Origin: Tepidibacter mesophilus
Lineage (GTDB): Bacteria; Bacillota; Clostridia; Peptostreptococcales; Peptostreptococcaceae
Direction: 5' to 3'
DNA length: 64,000 bases
Assembly: GCF_002724055.1 (NCBI RefSeq)
Contig: NZ_BDQY01000006.1
Span: 54,677 to 118,676, forward strand
Below are positions 1 to 8,080 of this stretch, piece after piece (position 1 is the stretch's first letter; the number at the start of each line of letters is the position of its first letter). Both the position numbers and the translations under genes were made by a program. The notes under the pieces are model-generated. The model was not told the DNA's origin and made no database searches. It worked only from the letters and a program-made list of their open reading frames with translations.

Positions 1-328
1 GGTGTTTTATGGCATGAATCTTTCCATGTACAGGTATTACAGCTCTTTTTATCTTAGAACCAAATACTTGTGCTATAGTTTGATGTCCTAAGCATATACC
101 CAATATAGGTTTTTTTTCTTTAAAATAATTTACAACATCAATACTAATACCTGCTTCATTAGGAGAACACGGTCCCGGAGATAATACTATAATTTCTGGA
201 TTTAATTTTTCTATTTCAAACAATGTTATTTCATCATTTCTTTTGACTATTATTTCTTCTCCCAATTCTCCTAGGAACTGAACTAAATTATACGTAAAAG
301 AATCGTAATTATCTATCATTAATATCAA
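1..328 (-). CDS. Glutamine amidotransferase of chorismate metabolism (PabA/TrpG type), C-terminal part outside window
   Basis: This is the N-terminal 109 codons of a class I glutamine amidotransferase, which supplies ammonia to aminodeoxychorismate or anthranilate synthase. The start of the protein reads MIDNYDSFTYNL, the classical opening of the family. An oxyanion-loop SPGPCSPNEAG follows around residue 50, and the nucleophile Cys79 sits in GICLGHQ. The likely start is TTG at 328, because a GGGGGG Shine-Dalgarno lies 7 bases upstream; an in-frame ATG lies at 319. The His-Glu half of the triad is outside the window. PabA and TrpG cannot be told apart without the partner gene, which should lie to the left. 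Confidence 0.88.
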   Translation of the reverse strand, partial: MILMIDNYDSFTYNLVQFLGELGEEIIVKRNDEITLFEIEKLNPEIIVLSPGPCSPNEAGISIDVVNYFKEKKPILGICLGHQTIAQVFGSKIKRAVIPVHGKIHAIKH

Positions 329-545
329 ATTTTTTCCCCCTTTTTTGGCAAAAGTATTGTAAATATCATATATATTATACCATTAAACATCTCTATTTTT
401 ATAAATTTCTTATCTACATATGCATGTATATTTTCCACATTATTCTTAGTATCTAAATATTTTTTCGAGAAATTATAATAGTATATAAATTAAAACTTAA
501 ATCAATATCATTTTTTGAATAACCAATTAAATTAAGGAGGATTTT

Positions 546-728
546 ATGGAGAAATATGTTATAATACGTTCTGACAATAAGTCAATTTCAAAACCTATGG
601 ATAGACAACAAGCTATATCCACAGTAAAAAATTATGACAAACAAGGGATATCCAGTTATATAGTTTCTGAAGATGAGGGAAGTAGAATAGCCAAAAATAA
701 AGATTTTAATATTCCAAAATGGGAATAA
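546..728 (+). CDS. Small hypothetical protein (60 aa)
   Basis: A short soluble protein preceded by a strong AAGGAGG site 6 bases before the ATG. It is charged, has no membrane segment or signal peptide, and ends just before a bidirectional hairpin. The alternation of hydrophobic and charged residues (YVIIRSD, SSYIVSEDEG) suggests a small alpha/beta fold. I do not recognise a named family. The coding call rests on the ribosome binding site, an uninterrupted frame and a terminator directly after the stop. Confidence 0.75.
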   Translation: MEKYVIIRSDNKSISKPMDRQQAISTVKNYDKQGISSYIVSEDEGSRIAKNKDFNIPKWE

Positions 729-733
729 AAATC

Positions 734-765
734 AAAATACACATTCAATTAAGAATGTGTATTTT
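734..765. terminator. Bidirectional terminator between convergent genes
   Basis: Inverted repeat with arms AAAATACACATTC and GAATGTGTATTTT around a 6-base loop, flanked by A and T runs. It sits between the 60-aa gene and the convergent polysaccharide deacetylase and can serve both. Confidence 0.85.
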
Positions 766-1531
766 AGTTTTCTATAATTTTCATTTCATATTCATAATCC
801 TTATTCTTTATAAGCTGAGATACTGTTACAAATCTATAACCTCTACGTTTAAGTTCTGGTAATATTATTTTTAAAGCTTCATACGTTTGACTTGTAGTAT
901 TTACATAATCATGGAGTAATATAATATCTCCATTCCCTACATTATTGATAACTGTATCTGCTATTTTTTTAACTCCGGGATTACTCCAATCTTTGCAATC
1001 TTGACTAGATGACCACAATATTATTTTAACATTGTGTCTCTTAGCTAAATCTTTAAGATATGTATTATATGATCCAAACGGCGGTCTGAATATTTTGGGT
1101 TTTTCTTTTATTACGTCATATATTTTTTGTTGAGTTTTATTGAATTCTTCTTCTATTTTTCTACTAGGTATTTTCTTAACATCAACATGAGAGTATGTAT
1201 GATTTCCAATTTCATGACCTTCATCTTTTATAATTTTAAGTGTTTCTGGATAAAACTCAACATGCTTTCCTAATACAAAAAATGTACCTTTAATATCATA
1301 TTTCTTTAGTAAATCTAATATTTTAGGTGTATATCTTGGATGAGGTCCATCATCAAATGTAATCGCTATAACTTTTTTATCCCTAGGGCCATTCCAAACA
1401 AGTTCTGTGTTATCTGAAATCTTGTTAAGTAAAGTACCATTAGTTTTCATATAGTTTGCAATCATTATTCCAGATTCATAGCCAATTATGATAATTATAA
1501 AAGCTATTAATATAATCTTTATATTCTTCAT
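764..1531 (-). CDS. Membrane-anchored polysaccharide deacetylase (NodB domain)
   Basis: A metal-dependent N- or O-deacetylase acting on peptidoglycan or another cell-surface glycan. An N-terminal hydrophobic segment (residues about 4-26) serves as signal anchor, so the catalytic domain is outside the cell. NodB motifs appear in order: TFDDGPHP (58-65) with the catalytic Asp pair, HTYSH (111-115) with the two metal-binding histidines, RPPFGSYN (149-156), and the LHDY motif near 207-209. The ATG follows a clear AAGGAG. At 255 aa it matches PdaA/PdaB-like sporulation deacetylases and general clostridial ones in length. The exact substrate cannot be read from the sequence. Confidence 0.92.
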   Translation of the reverse strand: MKNIKIILIAFIIIIIGYESGIMIANYMKTNGTLLNKISDNTELVWNGPRDKKVIAITFDDGPHPRYTPKILDLLKKYDIKGTFFVLGKHVEFYPETLKIIKDEGHEIGNHTYSHVDVKKIPSRKIEEEFNKTQQKIYDVIKEKPKIFRPPFGSYNTYLKDLAKRHNVKIILWSSSQDCKDWSNPGVKKIADTVINNVGNGDIILLHDYVNTTSQTYEALKIILPELKRRGYRFVTVSQLIKNKDYEYEMKIIEN

Positions 1532-1796
1532 ATAAAACTATCTCCTTGCTAAAAATTGTATACACTATATAGATATTATATGAAAAGTTTATTTATTCTC
1601 CTGTTTTTACTTCATTGCTATATCTTACACAAATAGTTTTATTATATTATTAGTTCTAATTCATATTAAATTTTATACTACTTATACAACAGGTGAATAC
1701 TATATATACTACTTTAACATATCCTTAACCTTACATTAATATAGAATTAAAAAACTTATTTTAAAATATAAATAAGTAAGACAATAAGGAGGGTTT

Positions 1797-2375
1797 ATGA
1801 TGAAGAACTTGAATATTTGCATAGATATTGACGGAACTATAACAGATGCATATTATTGGATACATTTAGCAAATAAGTATTTCAATAAAAATATAAAAGA
1901 AGAAGATGTTATATCATATGAAATGCATGAAGTTTTTAATGTTGAAAAAGAAAAATATATGGAATTTTACAATGCAAATATAAAAGAAATACATGAAGCA
2001 GCAACATTAAAAGAAGGTGTAAAGCCCATACTCGACAAATTAATCAAAACAAATAACTTATATTTTGTAACAGCTAGAGATAAAAGAGTAGAAAATATTA
2101 CAATAAACTTTTTTAAAGAAAATAACATACCACATAATAATCTTTTTTTATTAGGGAAACATTATAAAGTAGATAAAGCTATAGCGCTTAGTTGTGATAT
2201 TTTTATAGAAGATAATTATAGTAATGCAATTCAATTATCAACAGCAGGATTTAATGTTATTTTGATAGACACTTATTATAACCGAAAAAAACTGAATGAT
2301 AAAATTACAAGAGTTAAAACTTGGGATGAAATATATAATATAATAGTGAATAAACAATTTGAAAAAGTAAGTTAA
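1797..2375 (+). CDS. HAD-family 5'-nucleotidase (NT5C / YqfW type)
   Basis: A cytoplasmic HAD phosphatase of the NT5C-type deoxyribonucleotidase group, related to Bacillus YqfW. Motif I is CIDIDGTITD with nucleophile Asp10 and acid/base Asp12. The TAR motif II (FVTARDKR) lies near residue 92 and the acidic motif IV is FIEDNYSN near 141. It probably dephosphorylates nucleoside monophosphates. The double ATG at 1797/1800 leaves the start ambiguous by one codon; GGAGGG lies just upstream. It stands alone between a divergent deacetylase and a convergent sulfurtransferase. Confidence 0.85.
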   Translation: MMKNLNICIDIDGTITDAYYWIHLANKYFNKNIKEEDVISYEMHEVFNVEKEKYMEFYNANIKEIHEAATLKEGVKPILDKLIKTNNLYFVTARDKRVENITINFFKENNIPHNNLFLLGKHYKVDKAIALSCDIFIEDNYSNAIQLSTAGFNVILIDTYYNRKKLNDKITRVKTWDEIYNIIVNKQFEKVS

Positions 2376-2410
2376 GTTTGGGCTAATATGTCGAAATTTT
2401 TATTTATCTA

Positions 2411-2458
2411 AAAAAACCTCTTTTAAGTAGAATTTTTACTTTACTTAAAAGAGGTTCT
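2411..2458. terminator. Bidirectional terminator
   Basis: A long stem with arms CCTCTTTTAAGTA and TACTTAAAAGAGG, flanked by an A run on the left and T-rich sequence on the right. It lies between the converging nucleotidase and sulfurtransferase genes. Confidence 0.85.
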
Positions 2459-2460
2459 TG

Positions 2461-3285
2461 TTATTCTCCTGTTCTTACTTCATTTTCATCATAACTTATC
2501 CAATCACTCCATGAACCCAGATAAAGTTTTGATTTTATTCCTATCTCATCAAGAGCTACATAATTTACGCAGCCAGTTATTCCTGATCCGCAATGGACGA
2601 TTACATTTTTATATTTTAATACTTCGTTAAAATGGTCTTTTAATTTTTTATTATCCTTTACTCTGTTATTTTCTAAAACATGCATCCAGAAATAATTTTG
2701 AGCACTAGGAATATGACCTGCTTTTTTATCAATAGGCTCTACTTCTCCCTTATATCTTTCAAAAGATCTTGAGTCAATTATAATTGATGTATCTTCATCT
2801 ATATTTTTCCTAACTTCATCTACCGTTGCTATTATAGATTGGTTTATGTTTATATCTAAGTGTTCTTTTCTTTTATTAGGAATATCAGATGACAAAGCAT
2901 AATCTGCTTCTATCCAAGCATTTATCCCCCCATCTAAAATATGCACCTTATCATGACCTATATATTTCAGCATCCACCAAAATCTAGAAGCACCTGCAAC
3001 TTCTCCGTCATCATAAGCTACAACTGTTGTACTATTACCTATTCCACAACCTTCTAATTTTGATTTAAACTCATTTAAATCAGGTAATGGGTGTCTGCCT
3101 CCATGTGCTTTTACATTCCCTGCTAAGTCTTTATTCATATCCATATATATTGCATTTGGAATATGACCTTTTAAATAACTATCTTTACCATATGAAGGAA
3201 TCTGTAAATCAAATCTACAATCGACTACAACCAGATCCTCATTATTATTTTCCTTTAACCATTTTACACTAACTAAATTTTTCAA
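2461..3285 (-). CDS. Thiosulfate/3-mercaptopyruvate sulfurtransferase (two rhodanese domains)
   Basis: Transfers sulfane sulfur from thiosulfate or 3-mercaptopyruvate to an acceptor. There is an inactive N-terminal rhodanese domain (about 1-120) and a catalytic C-terminal domain with the active loop HCGSGITG (nucleophile Cys232 from this start). The CGSGxTG loop fits the mercaptopyruvate/thiosulfate group. I chose TTG at 3285 because AGGAAG precedes it at good spacing and the protein then begins KNLVSVKWL, as relatives do. The upstream ATG at 3324 would add 13 residues and lacks a ribosome binding site. It is a single-gene unit with its own terminator. Confidence 0.9.
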   Translation of the reverse strand: MKNLVSVKWLKENNNEDLVVVDCRFDLQIPSYGKDSYLKGHIPNAIYMDMNKDLAGNVKAHGGRHPLPDLNEFKSKLEGCGIGNSTTVVAYDDGEVAGASRFWWMLKYIGHDKVHILDGGINAWIEADYALSSDIPNKRKEHLDININQSIIATVDEVRKNIDEDTSIIIDSRSFERYKGEVEPIDKKAGHIPSAQNYFWMHVLENNRVKDNKKLKDHFNEVLKYKNVIVHCGSGITGCVNYVALDEIGIKSKLYLGSWSDWISYDENEVRTGE

Positions 3286-3541
3286 AATATCACTTCCTAA
3301 TTTTAAATAATAATATATATTCATTTTACCAATTAATTAGGATTAGTTCTACAACTAAAATTAATTATAAATAATATATTTATTGGTGTTTTCAAAGTGC
3401 ATTTTAAAATTTTCAACACCACTTTGTAAGCGAATCTAACCTTCTAACTCCTCTATATGGAAATACCTACATATGAATGATATGATATTTACAATCCAAT
3501 TTTGTATGAACTATAGATATAATCTTCAATATTCGTTATAC
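3286..3541. other. Intergenic region, no gene seen
   Basis: Very AT-rich sequence between the aminotransferase terminator and the sulfurtransferase start. The only structure I see is a pair of hexamers GGTGTT (3385-3390) and AACACC (3415-3420), overlapped by an alternative pair CAAAGTG/CACTTTG. No ORF with a ribosome binding site was found. Confidence 0.5.
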
Positions 3542-3576
3542 AAAAAACTAGTCAAGACTTTTTAAGTCTTGACTAG
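3542..3576 (-). terminator. Rho-independent terminator of the aminotransferase
   Basis: A 13-bp perfect stem (CTAGTCAAGACTT / AAGTCTTGACTAG). On the minus strand it is followed by a T run. It lies about 30 bases after the aminotransferase stop codon. Confidence 0.88.
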
Positions 3577-3606
3577 GGACATATTAACTTCTAATAAAAT
3601 TATTTA

Positions 3607-4923
3607 TTATCTTTGTGCTTCATACTCTCTAAGTAGTTTTACAAACAGCTCAGGAATTTTATCCATCTTTTCAGGTGTTTCAACAAAAGAAATTCTAAAC
3701 TGTGTACTACCTGGGTTGGCTTCACTATCTTTAATATCATAGAATCCATTCATAGGTGCTGCTAATAGTGTTGTTTCAACACCATCAATATTAATTGAAC
3801 CTTCTCCTGCACAGTATAATACAAAATCAATTGCATCAAAGCCAGGTTTAACAACCTTTCTAACATCTATAACTGTATAAATAGATGCATCTGGACTCGA
3901 AACAATTAGATTAGGCTCTTGTTCCTTTAATCCTCTATAAACTTTTAAGATTTGTTCTCTATAATATTCTCTGATTTCTTGGCACCATCCTATGATTCCT
4001 TCTTTACTCTCGTGAGCTAATGCGCCAAATATGTACTGCCCAATAGCGTTTGCACAAAGATTAGCTGTGTATTCAGCTACTGAACGGTTATTAAATTCGG
4101 CATTATCCGTAATTAATGCGCCAATTCTTAAACCACATGCATTCCATACTTTAGATGCAGTCTCAATACTAATTCTTCTGCCTTCAATTCCAGGAACATC
4201 TGCATCATTTACACCCCAAATGCTTACAAGTGGCTTATCTGTATCATAATAAAGTTCACGATATGCTTCATCACTTACCATCCACATATTGTATTTCACA
4301 CAAAGCTGTGCTAATGCTTTCATAGAATCATAGTCATGCAGCTGACCAGTAGGATTATCATACGGTATTACTAGTAGAGCTCCTGGATTATTAGCCTTAA
4401 TTACCTCTTCAATTTCGTCAATTTCTGGAAGAGTGAAATTTCCATTTTCATTCAATTCACGCTTTACAGTAACTGTTTTTCTTCCAGTTCTTTCTGCGAA
4501 CGAAATATAATTTGTATATGCTGGATCAATCATCAACAAAGGTCTTTCATCTGTTCCAGCTGGTCCACATGTACCAATTAGTAGCAATTCCATTGCTGTT
4601 GATCCACCATCTGTAACTTGAAAGTGAAGCTTGCTCGTATCAAAACCTTCACAATTTAAAATATTTCTGAAAGCATCTTGACATTCCTGAGTTCCAGCAG
4701 TTGTTGTATACCTAATAACACCACTAGCAAACGGACTGTTCTTTGCATCTAATGCAAACATTCTCTTTTGCATTGCAGGGTTTGCCGGAAGAGAAACGTT
4801 TCCAATTCCCACATTAATAACAGCTTCTGGTTTTACTTTTCGCTCTTCATACTTCATTTGTGCAAGACGAACTGCTGATGGTTTTCTTGACTCAAAGTGA
4901 GCAGACAGTATAGGTTTGTTCAT
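3607..4923 (-). CDS. PLP-dependent class I/II aminotransferase
   Basis: A fold-type I aminotransferase of 438 aa, cytoplasmic. PLP-site features are visible: YDNPTG around Asn190, SDEAY with Asp218 (pyridine nitrogen), the Schiff-base Lys258 in ETASKVW, and a C-terminal RISF with the carboxylate-binding Arg near 410. The substrate cannot be fixed; the fold covers aspartate, aromatic and alanine aminotransferases and C-S lyases. The start follows AAAAGGGG. The gene is visibly less AT-rich than its neighbours and uses more codons such as GCA and CTG. This may mark lateral acquisition or high expression. It is monocistronic with its own terminator. Confidence 0.88.
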   Translation of the reverse strand: MNKPILSAHFESRKPSAVRLAQMKYEERKVKPEAVINVGIGNVSLPANPAMQKRMFALDAKNSPFASGVIRYTTTAGTQECQDAFRNILNCEGFDTSKLHFQVTDGGSTAMELLLIGTCGPAGTDERPLLMIDPAYTNYISFAERTGRKTVTVKRELNENGNFTLPEIDEIEEVIKANNPGALLVIPYDNPTGQLHDYDSMKALAQLCVKYNMWMVSDEAYRELYYDTDKPLVSIWGVNDADVPGIEGRRISIETASKVWNACGLRIGALITDNAEFNNRSVAEYTANLCANAIGQYIFGALAHESKEGIIGWCQEIREYYREQILKVYRGLKEQEPNLIVSSPDASIYTVIDVRKVVKPGFDAIDFVLYCAGEGSINIDGVETTLLAAPMNGFYDIKDSEANPGSTQFRISFVETPEKMDKIPELFVKLLREYEAQR

Positions 4924-5323
4924 GTCAAATACCCCTTTTCATTAGAATTTTTTGTTACATTGTAATTTTAACATGAAATTGTATAATTTTCACTCTTTTT
5001 TTAATATTATGTTTTGTTAAATAAATTACGAAATCTACCATTAGCCGTAATAATCCTTCCCTAGTTGTAATTATGAAAAAATGCTCATCTATTTTAATTG
5101 ATATTTCCAATTGTCTTATAAAAATACTATCGAGAAAGTTATTACCAAAAAACTAAATCTATACTTCTTTTCTAATTCAAAAAACAACTTATACTGCTTA
5201 TACTAAAAATCACACAAAAATAATAATAGATTTTGAAGAATATACAAAAATAAATTTTTACTTTAATAAATGTATAATAAGTAATGTTAATGAAAAAACT
5301 ACACTAGAAGGAGTTGATTGTTT
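4924..5323. other. 400-base intergenic region between divergent genes
   Basis: Contains the promoters of the aminotransferase (leftward) and of the 61-aa protein (rightward). It is extremely AT-rich. I see no ORF with a ribosome binding site, no tRNA-like fold and no recognisable riboswitch core. Confidence 0.45.
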
Positions 5324-5509
5324 ATGGAATTAAATACTAGAGATACTGTAGTAAAAAAATTATTAGATGCCCAAGAAAATGTTAGAGATTATGAATCATT
5401 TTCAAAAAAAGTAGATGATTCTGAGGTATGCAATTTATTTAAGCAGTTTGCAGAAGAATCAGGAGCTCAAGCACAAAAGCTTCAACAGTTACTAAATAAA
5501 TTTGAATAA
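5324..5509 (+). CDS. Small alpha-helical hypothetical protein (61 aa)
   Basis: A soluble, all-helical protein with heptad-like spacing of hydrophobic residues (VVKKLLDAQ, LFKQFAEES, KLQQLL). It is similar in size and pattern to short clostridial/bacillar helical proteins such as the DUF1657 type, but I cannot confirm that family. ATG at 5324 is preferred over the in-frame TTG at 5318 because AAGGAG at 5308-5313 would be too close to the TTG. A strong terminator follows within 10 bases, so it is a monocistronic unit. Confidence 0.72.
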   Translation: MELNTRDTVVKKLLDAQENVRDYESFSKKVDDSEVCNLFKQFAEESGAQAQKLQQLLNKFE

Positions 5510-5512
5510 CAT

Positions 5513-5540
5513 AAAAGCAGCCATTAATGGCTGCTTTTAT
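5513..5540 (+). terminator. Rho-independent terminator
   Basis: A 12-bp stem AAAAGCAGCCAT / ATGGCTGCTTTT with a 2-base loop and trailing T-rich tail, directly after the 61-aa gene. Confidence 0.88.
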
Positions 5541-5562
5541 GTTATTATAATATTTGTAGTGT

Positions 5563-5590
5563 TTGCAAAACTATATTTTTTTTGTATAAT
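5563..5590 (+). promoter_or_regulatory. Sigma-A-type promoter
   Basis: TTGCAA (5563-5568), 16-base spacer, then a perfect TATAAT (5585-5590). It is placed 38 bases upstream of the ATG of the 71-aa gene. Confidence 0.65.
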
Positions 5591-5628
5591 AGTCATTGTA
5601 TAAATATACTTTAAGGAGGATTTTAAGT

Positions 5629-5844
5629 ATGAATGAACTTACTTCAAATTTTAATAATCTATCAGAAAAAGAGCAAATAGAATTTATAAAATCTATAGTT
5701 CCACAGATTGAATCATTAGTTAAAAACAATAAAGATGATTTAATGAGAGAATTTTCACCTGTAATTGATAAATTACTAGAACAATACGGTATAACAATGG
5801 ATCAAGTTATGATGATGCTTCAAATGTTTAATCCTCAAAATTAA
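5629..5844 (+). CDS. Small acidic helical hypothetical protein (71 aa)
   Basis: A short protein with an AAGGAGGA site 8 bases before the ATG at 5629; the in-frame TTG at 5596 lies near the promoter and is not used. It is acidic in the N-terminal half and methionine-rich at the end (QVMMMLQMFNPQ), with no signal peptide and no strong membrane segment. No named family recognised. It has its own promoter and a shared terminator with spoVS. Confidence 0.75.
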   Translation: MNELTSNFNNLSEKEQIEFIKSIVPQIESLVKNNKDDLMREFSPVIDKLLEQYGITMDQVMMMLQMFNPQN

Positions 5845-5868
5845 AAGAACCTCTTAAGAGGTTCTTTT
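5843..5868. terminator. Bidirectional terminator
   Basis: A near-perfect palindrome AAAAGAACCTCTT / AAGAGGTTCTTTT. It overlaps the stop of the 71-aa gene by two bases and ends just before the spoVS stop codon, so it serves both converging genes. Confidence 0.88.
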
Positions 5869-5869
5869 A

Positions 5870-6130
5870 TTATCTAGGTTCTACTATAAGCTTTATAGCT
5901 GTTCTTTCTTCACCATCAATGTCGACATCAGTAAAAGCTGGTACACATATAAGATCCATACCGCTTGGTGCAACAAACCCTCTAGCTATAGCTACAGCCT
6001 TAACAGCTTGGTTTAAAGCACCTGCTCCTATAGCTTGTATTTCTGCCGAACCTTTTTCTCTTAAAACTCCCGCTAAAGCCCCTGCTACAGAATTTGGATT
6101 AGATTTTGATGAAACTTTTAATACTTCCAT
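5870..6130 (-). CDS. spoVS: Stage V sporulation protein S
   Basis: An 86-aa nucleic-acid-binding (Alba-like) protein required for normal passage through stage V of sporulation in Bacillus. The sequence matches along its whole length: VLKVSSKSNPNSVAGALAG at the start and GFVAPSGMDLICVPAF in the middle, ending in KLIVEPR. It lies about 100 bases downstream of accA on the same strand. It may have its own promoter in that gap or be read through from the acc operon. It supports a spore-forming host. Confidence 0.95.
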   Translation of the reverse strand: MEVLKVSSKSNPNSVAGALAGVLREKGSAEIQAIGAGALNQAVKAVAIARGFVAPSGMDLICVPAFTDVDIDGEERTAIKLIVEPR

Positions 6131-6232
6131 TTCAAATATGCCCCCCTTAATATTATTATATTTCCTTGTGCATTTAAAATTGGATTTCTTGTTTATATTA
6201 TTCTACATTCAAAATCTAAATCCTTTTTTTAT

Positions 6233-7180
6233 TTATAAATTATATCCGATTTTTCTAAATTTACTGTATCTTTCAAAAACTATTTCTTCTTCATTTTTGT
6301 TCACATACTCATTTAATTGTTCAATTATATATTCTTTCATCTTATCTGATGTAAATTCAATATTTTTCTGTGCTCCACCTAAAGGTTCTTTTATTATCTT
6401 ATCTATTATATTTAGTTTATATAAATCAGAACTTGTAAGCTTCATTACCTCAGCTGCTTCATTTGCTTTAGAAGCATCCTTCCATAGTATGCTTGAGAGA
6501 CCTTCTGGCGATATAACAGAGTATATAGAATGTTCAAGCATAGCTACTTTATTAGATACGCCAAGACCAAGTGCTCCTCCACTTCCACCTTCTCCTATAA
6601 CAATAGATATTACAGGAACCTTTAAAGAACTCATCTCAAATAAATTTTTAGCTATTGCTTCAGCTTGACCTCTTTCCTCTGCTTCAAGGCCACAAAAAGC
6701 ACCAGGAGTATCTATAAATGTTATTATAGGTCTATTAAATTTTTCAGCTTGCTTCATAAGCCTTAAAGCTTTTCTATATCCTTCTGGATGTGGCATACCA
6801 AAATTTCTTTGTATATTCTCTTTTACATCTCTTCCTTTTTGATGACCAATTATAGTAACAGGCATATCTCCTATTATACCTATACCTCCCACTATAGCTT
6901 TATCATCCTTATATAGCCTGTCACCATGAAATTCTATAAATTCACTGCATATATTTTTTATATAGTCTTCCGTTGTAGGTCTATTCCCAGATCTACTTAA
7001 ATTTACCTTTTGCCAAGCTGTTAAGTTTTCATATATTTCATTTTTTAGATTTACAAGCTTATTACTCAACATATTTATTTCATTAGATAAATCTATATTA
7101 TTTTCTCTCGATATTTTTTCAAATTCTGCAATTTTGTTTTCAAGCTCTATAATGGGCTTATCTATATCTAAACTATTCAT
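6233..7180 (-). CDS. accA: Acetyl-CoA carboxylase carboxyltransferase subunit alpha
   Basis: Transfers the carboxyl group from carboxybiotin to acetyl-CoA together with AccD, giving malonyl-CoA for fatty acid synthesis. The 315-aa length is typical. Family landmarks: ARDLY-like N-terminal helices, FIDTPGAFCGLEAEERGQ, the glycine-rich IGEGGSGGALGLGVS and the ISPEGLSSILWKD region. It is the last of four acc genes; the accD stop lies 12 bases upstream of its ATG, with a good Shine-Dalgarno (GGAGG). Cytoplasmic A2B2 heterotetramer with AccD. Confidence 0.97.
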   Translation of the reverse strand: MNSLDIDKPIIELENKIAEFEKISRENNIDLSNEINMLSNKLVNLKNEIYENLTAWQKVNLSRSGNRPTTEDYIKNICSEFIEFHGDRLYKDDKAIVGGIGIIGDMPVTIIGHQKGRDVKENIQRNFGMPHPEGYRKALRLMKQAEKFNRPIITFIDTPGAFCGLEAEERGQAEAIAKNLFEMSSLKVPVISIVIGEGGSGGALGLGVSNKVAMLEHSIYSVISPEGLSSILWKDASKANEAAEVMKLTSSDLYKLNIIDKIIKEPLGGAQKNIEFTSDKMKEYIIEQLNEYVNKNEEEIVFERYSKFRKIGYNL

Positions 7181-7192
7181 ACTTAGACCTCC

Positions 7193-8044
7193 TTAATACC
7201 CATGCATTTTCAATATTTGATGAATTTTATTTTTCATATTCTTTCTACTTACAATCAAGTCTAAAAATCCATGTTCTAATAAGAATTCAGATTTTTGGAA
7301 TCCTTCTGGAAGGTCTTGTTTTATCGTCTGTTTTATAACTCTGGGTCCAGCAAATCCTATCAAAGCATTTGGTTCTGCCATTATAATATCTCCAAGCATA
7401 GCAAAACTAGCTGTTATTCCACCAGTCGTAGGATCCGTCAATATAGATATATACGGTAATCCATTTTCACTAAGTTTATTTAAAGCTTGAGAGGTTTTTG
7501 CCATTTGCATTAAAGATATTATACCTTCTTGCATTCTAGCTCCTCCAGATGCACATACTATTATAACAGGTAGTTTATTCTCTATACCGTTTTCAATAGC
7601 TCTAGTTGTTTTTTCTCCTACTATATAACCCATACTTCCCATCATAAACTCTGAATTCATTACGCAAAGTATAACATCTATGCCATTTAACTTCCCAGTT
7701 CCAGTTATAACAGCCTCTTTTTCTTTACTTTTACCAGTATATCTTTCTAACTTTTCTTCATATTCTGGAAATTTCAATATATTCATAGAAACTAAATCTT
7801 TATCTAGCTCTTCAAACGTTTTTTCGTCTATTAACAAATTCACTCTCTTTCTAGCTGAAAGTTTAAAATGATGATTGCATTTAGGACATAAACTCATATT
7901 TTCTTCTACTTCTTTTATGAAAATATTACTATTACAACTTTCACACTTTATCCAAAACTTTTCATCAACATTTTTAGTATTAAATTTTTTATTAACAGAT
8001 ACTTGCGCGTACCCTTTTTCTTTACTCAATAATTTTTTAATCAT
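7193..8044 (-). CDS. accD: Acetyl-CoA carboxylase carboxyltransferase subunit beta
   Basis: Beta subunit of the carboxyltransferase, 283 aa. An N-terminal four-cysteine zinc ribbon (C-x2-C near 34-37 and C-x2-C near 53-56, the second as CPKC) precedes the crotonase-fold core. The core carries [14 protein letters not shown] and [11 protein letters not shown]. The zinc ribbon is intact, as required for nucleic-acid and substrate binding in the characterised enzymes. It lies between accC and accA in the operon order accB-accC-accD-accA. Confidence 0.97.
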   Translation of the reverse strand: MIKKLLSKEKGYAQVSVNKKFNTKNVDEKFWIKCESCNSNIFIKEVEENMSLCPKCNHHFKLSARKRVNLLIDEKTFEELDKDLVSMNILKFPEYEEKLERYTGKSKEKEAVITGTGKLNGIDVILCVMNSEFMMGSMGYIVGEKTTRAIENGIENKLPVIIVCASGGARMQEGIISLMQMAKTSQALNKLSENGLPYISILTDPTTGGITASFAMLGDIIMAEPNALIGFAGPRVIKQTIKQDLPEGFQKSEFLLEHGFLDLIVSRKNMKNKIHQILKMHGY

Positions 8045-8080
8045 ATCTCACCTCTATAAATTTATGCCTATGTTCTATTC

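Noticed and set aside
5919..6668. Long plus-strand open frame opposite spoVS and accA
   Set aside because: It overlaps two certain genes on the other strand, has no ribosome binding site, and its translation looks like antisense composition (serine, phenylalanine, leucine runs).
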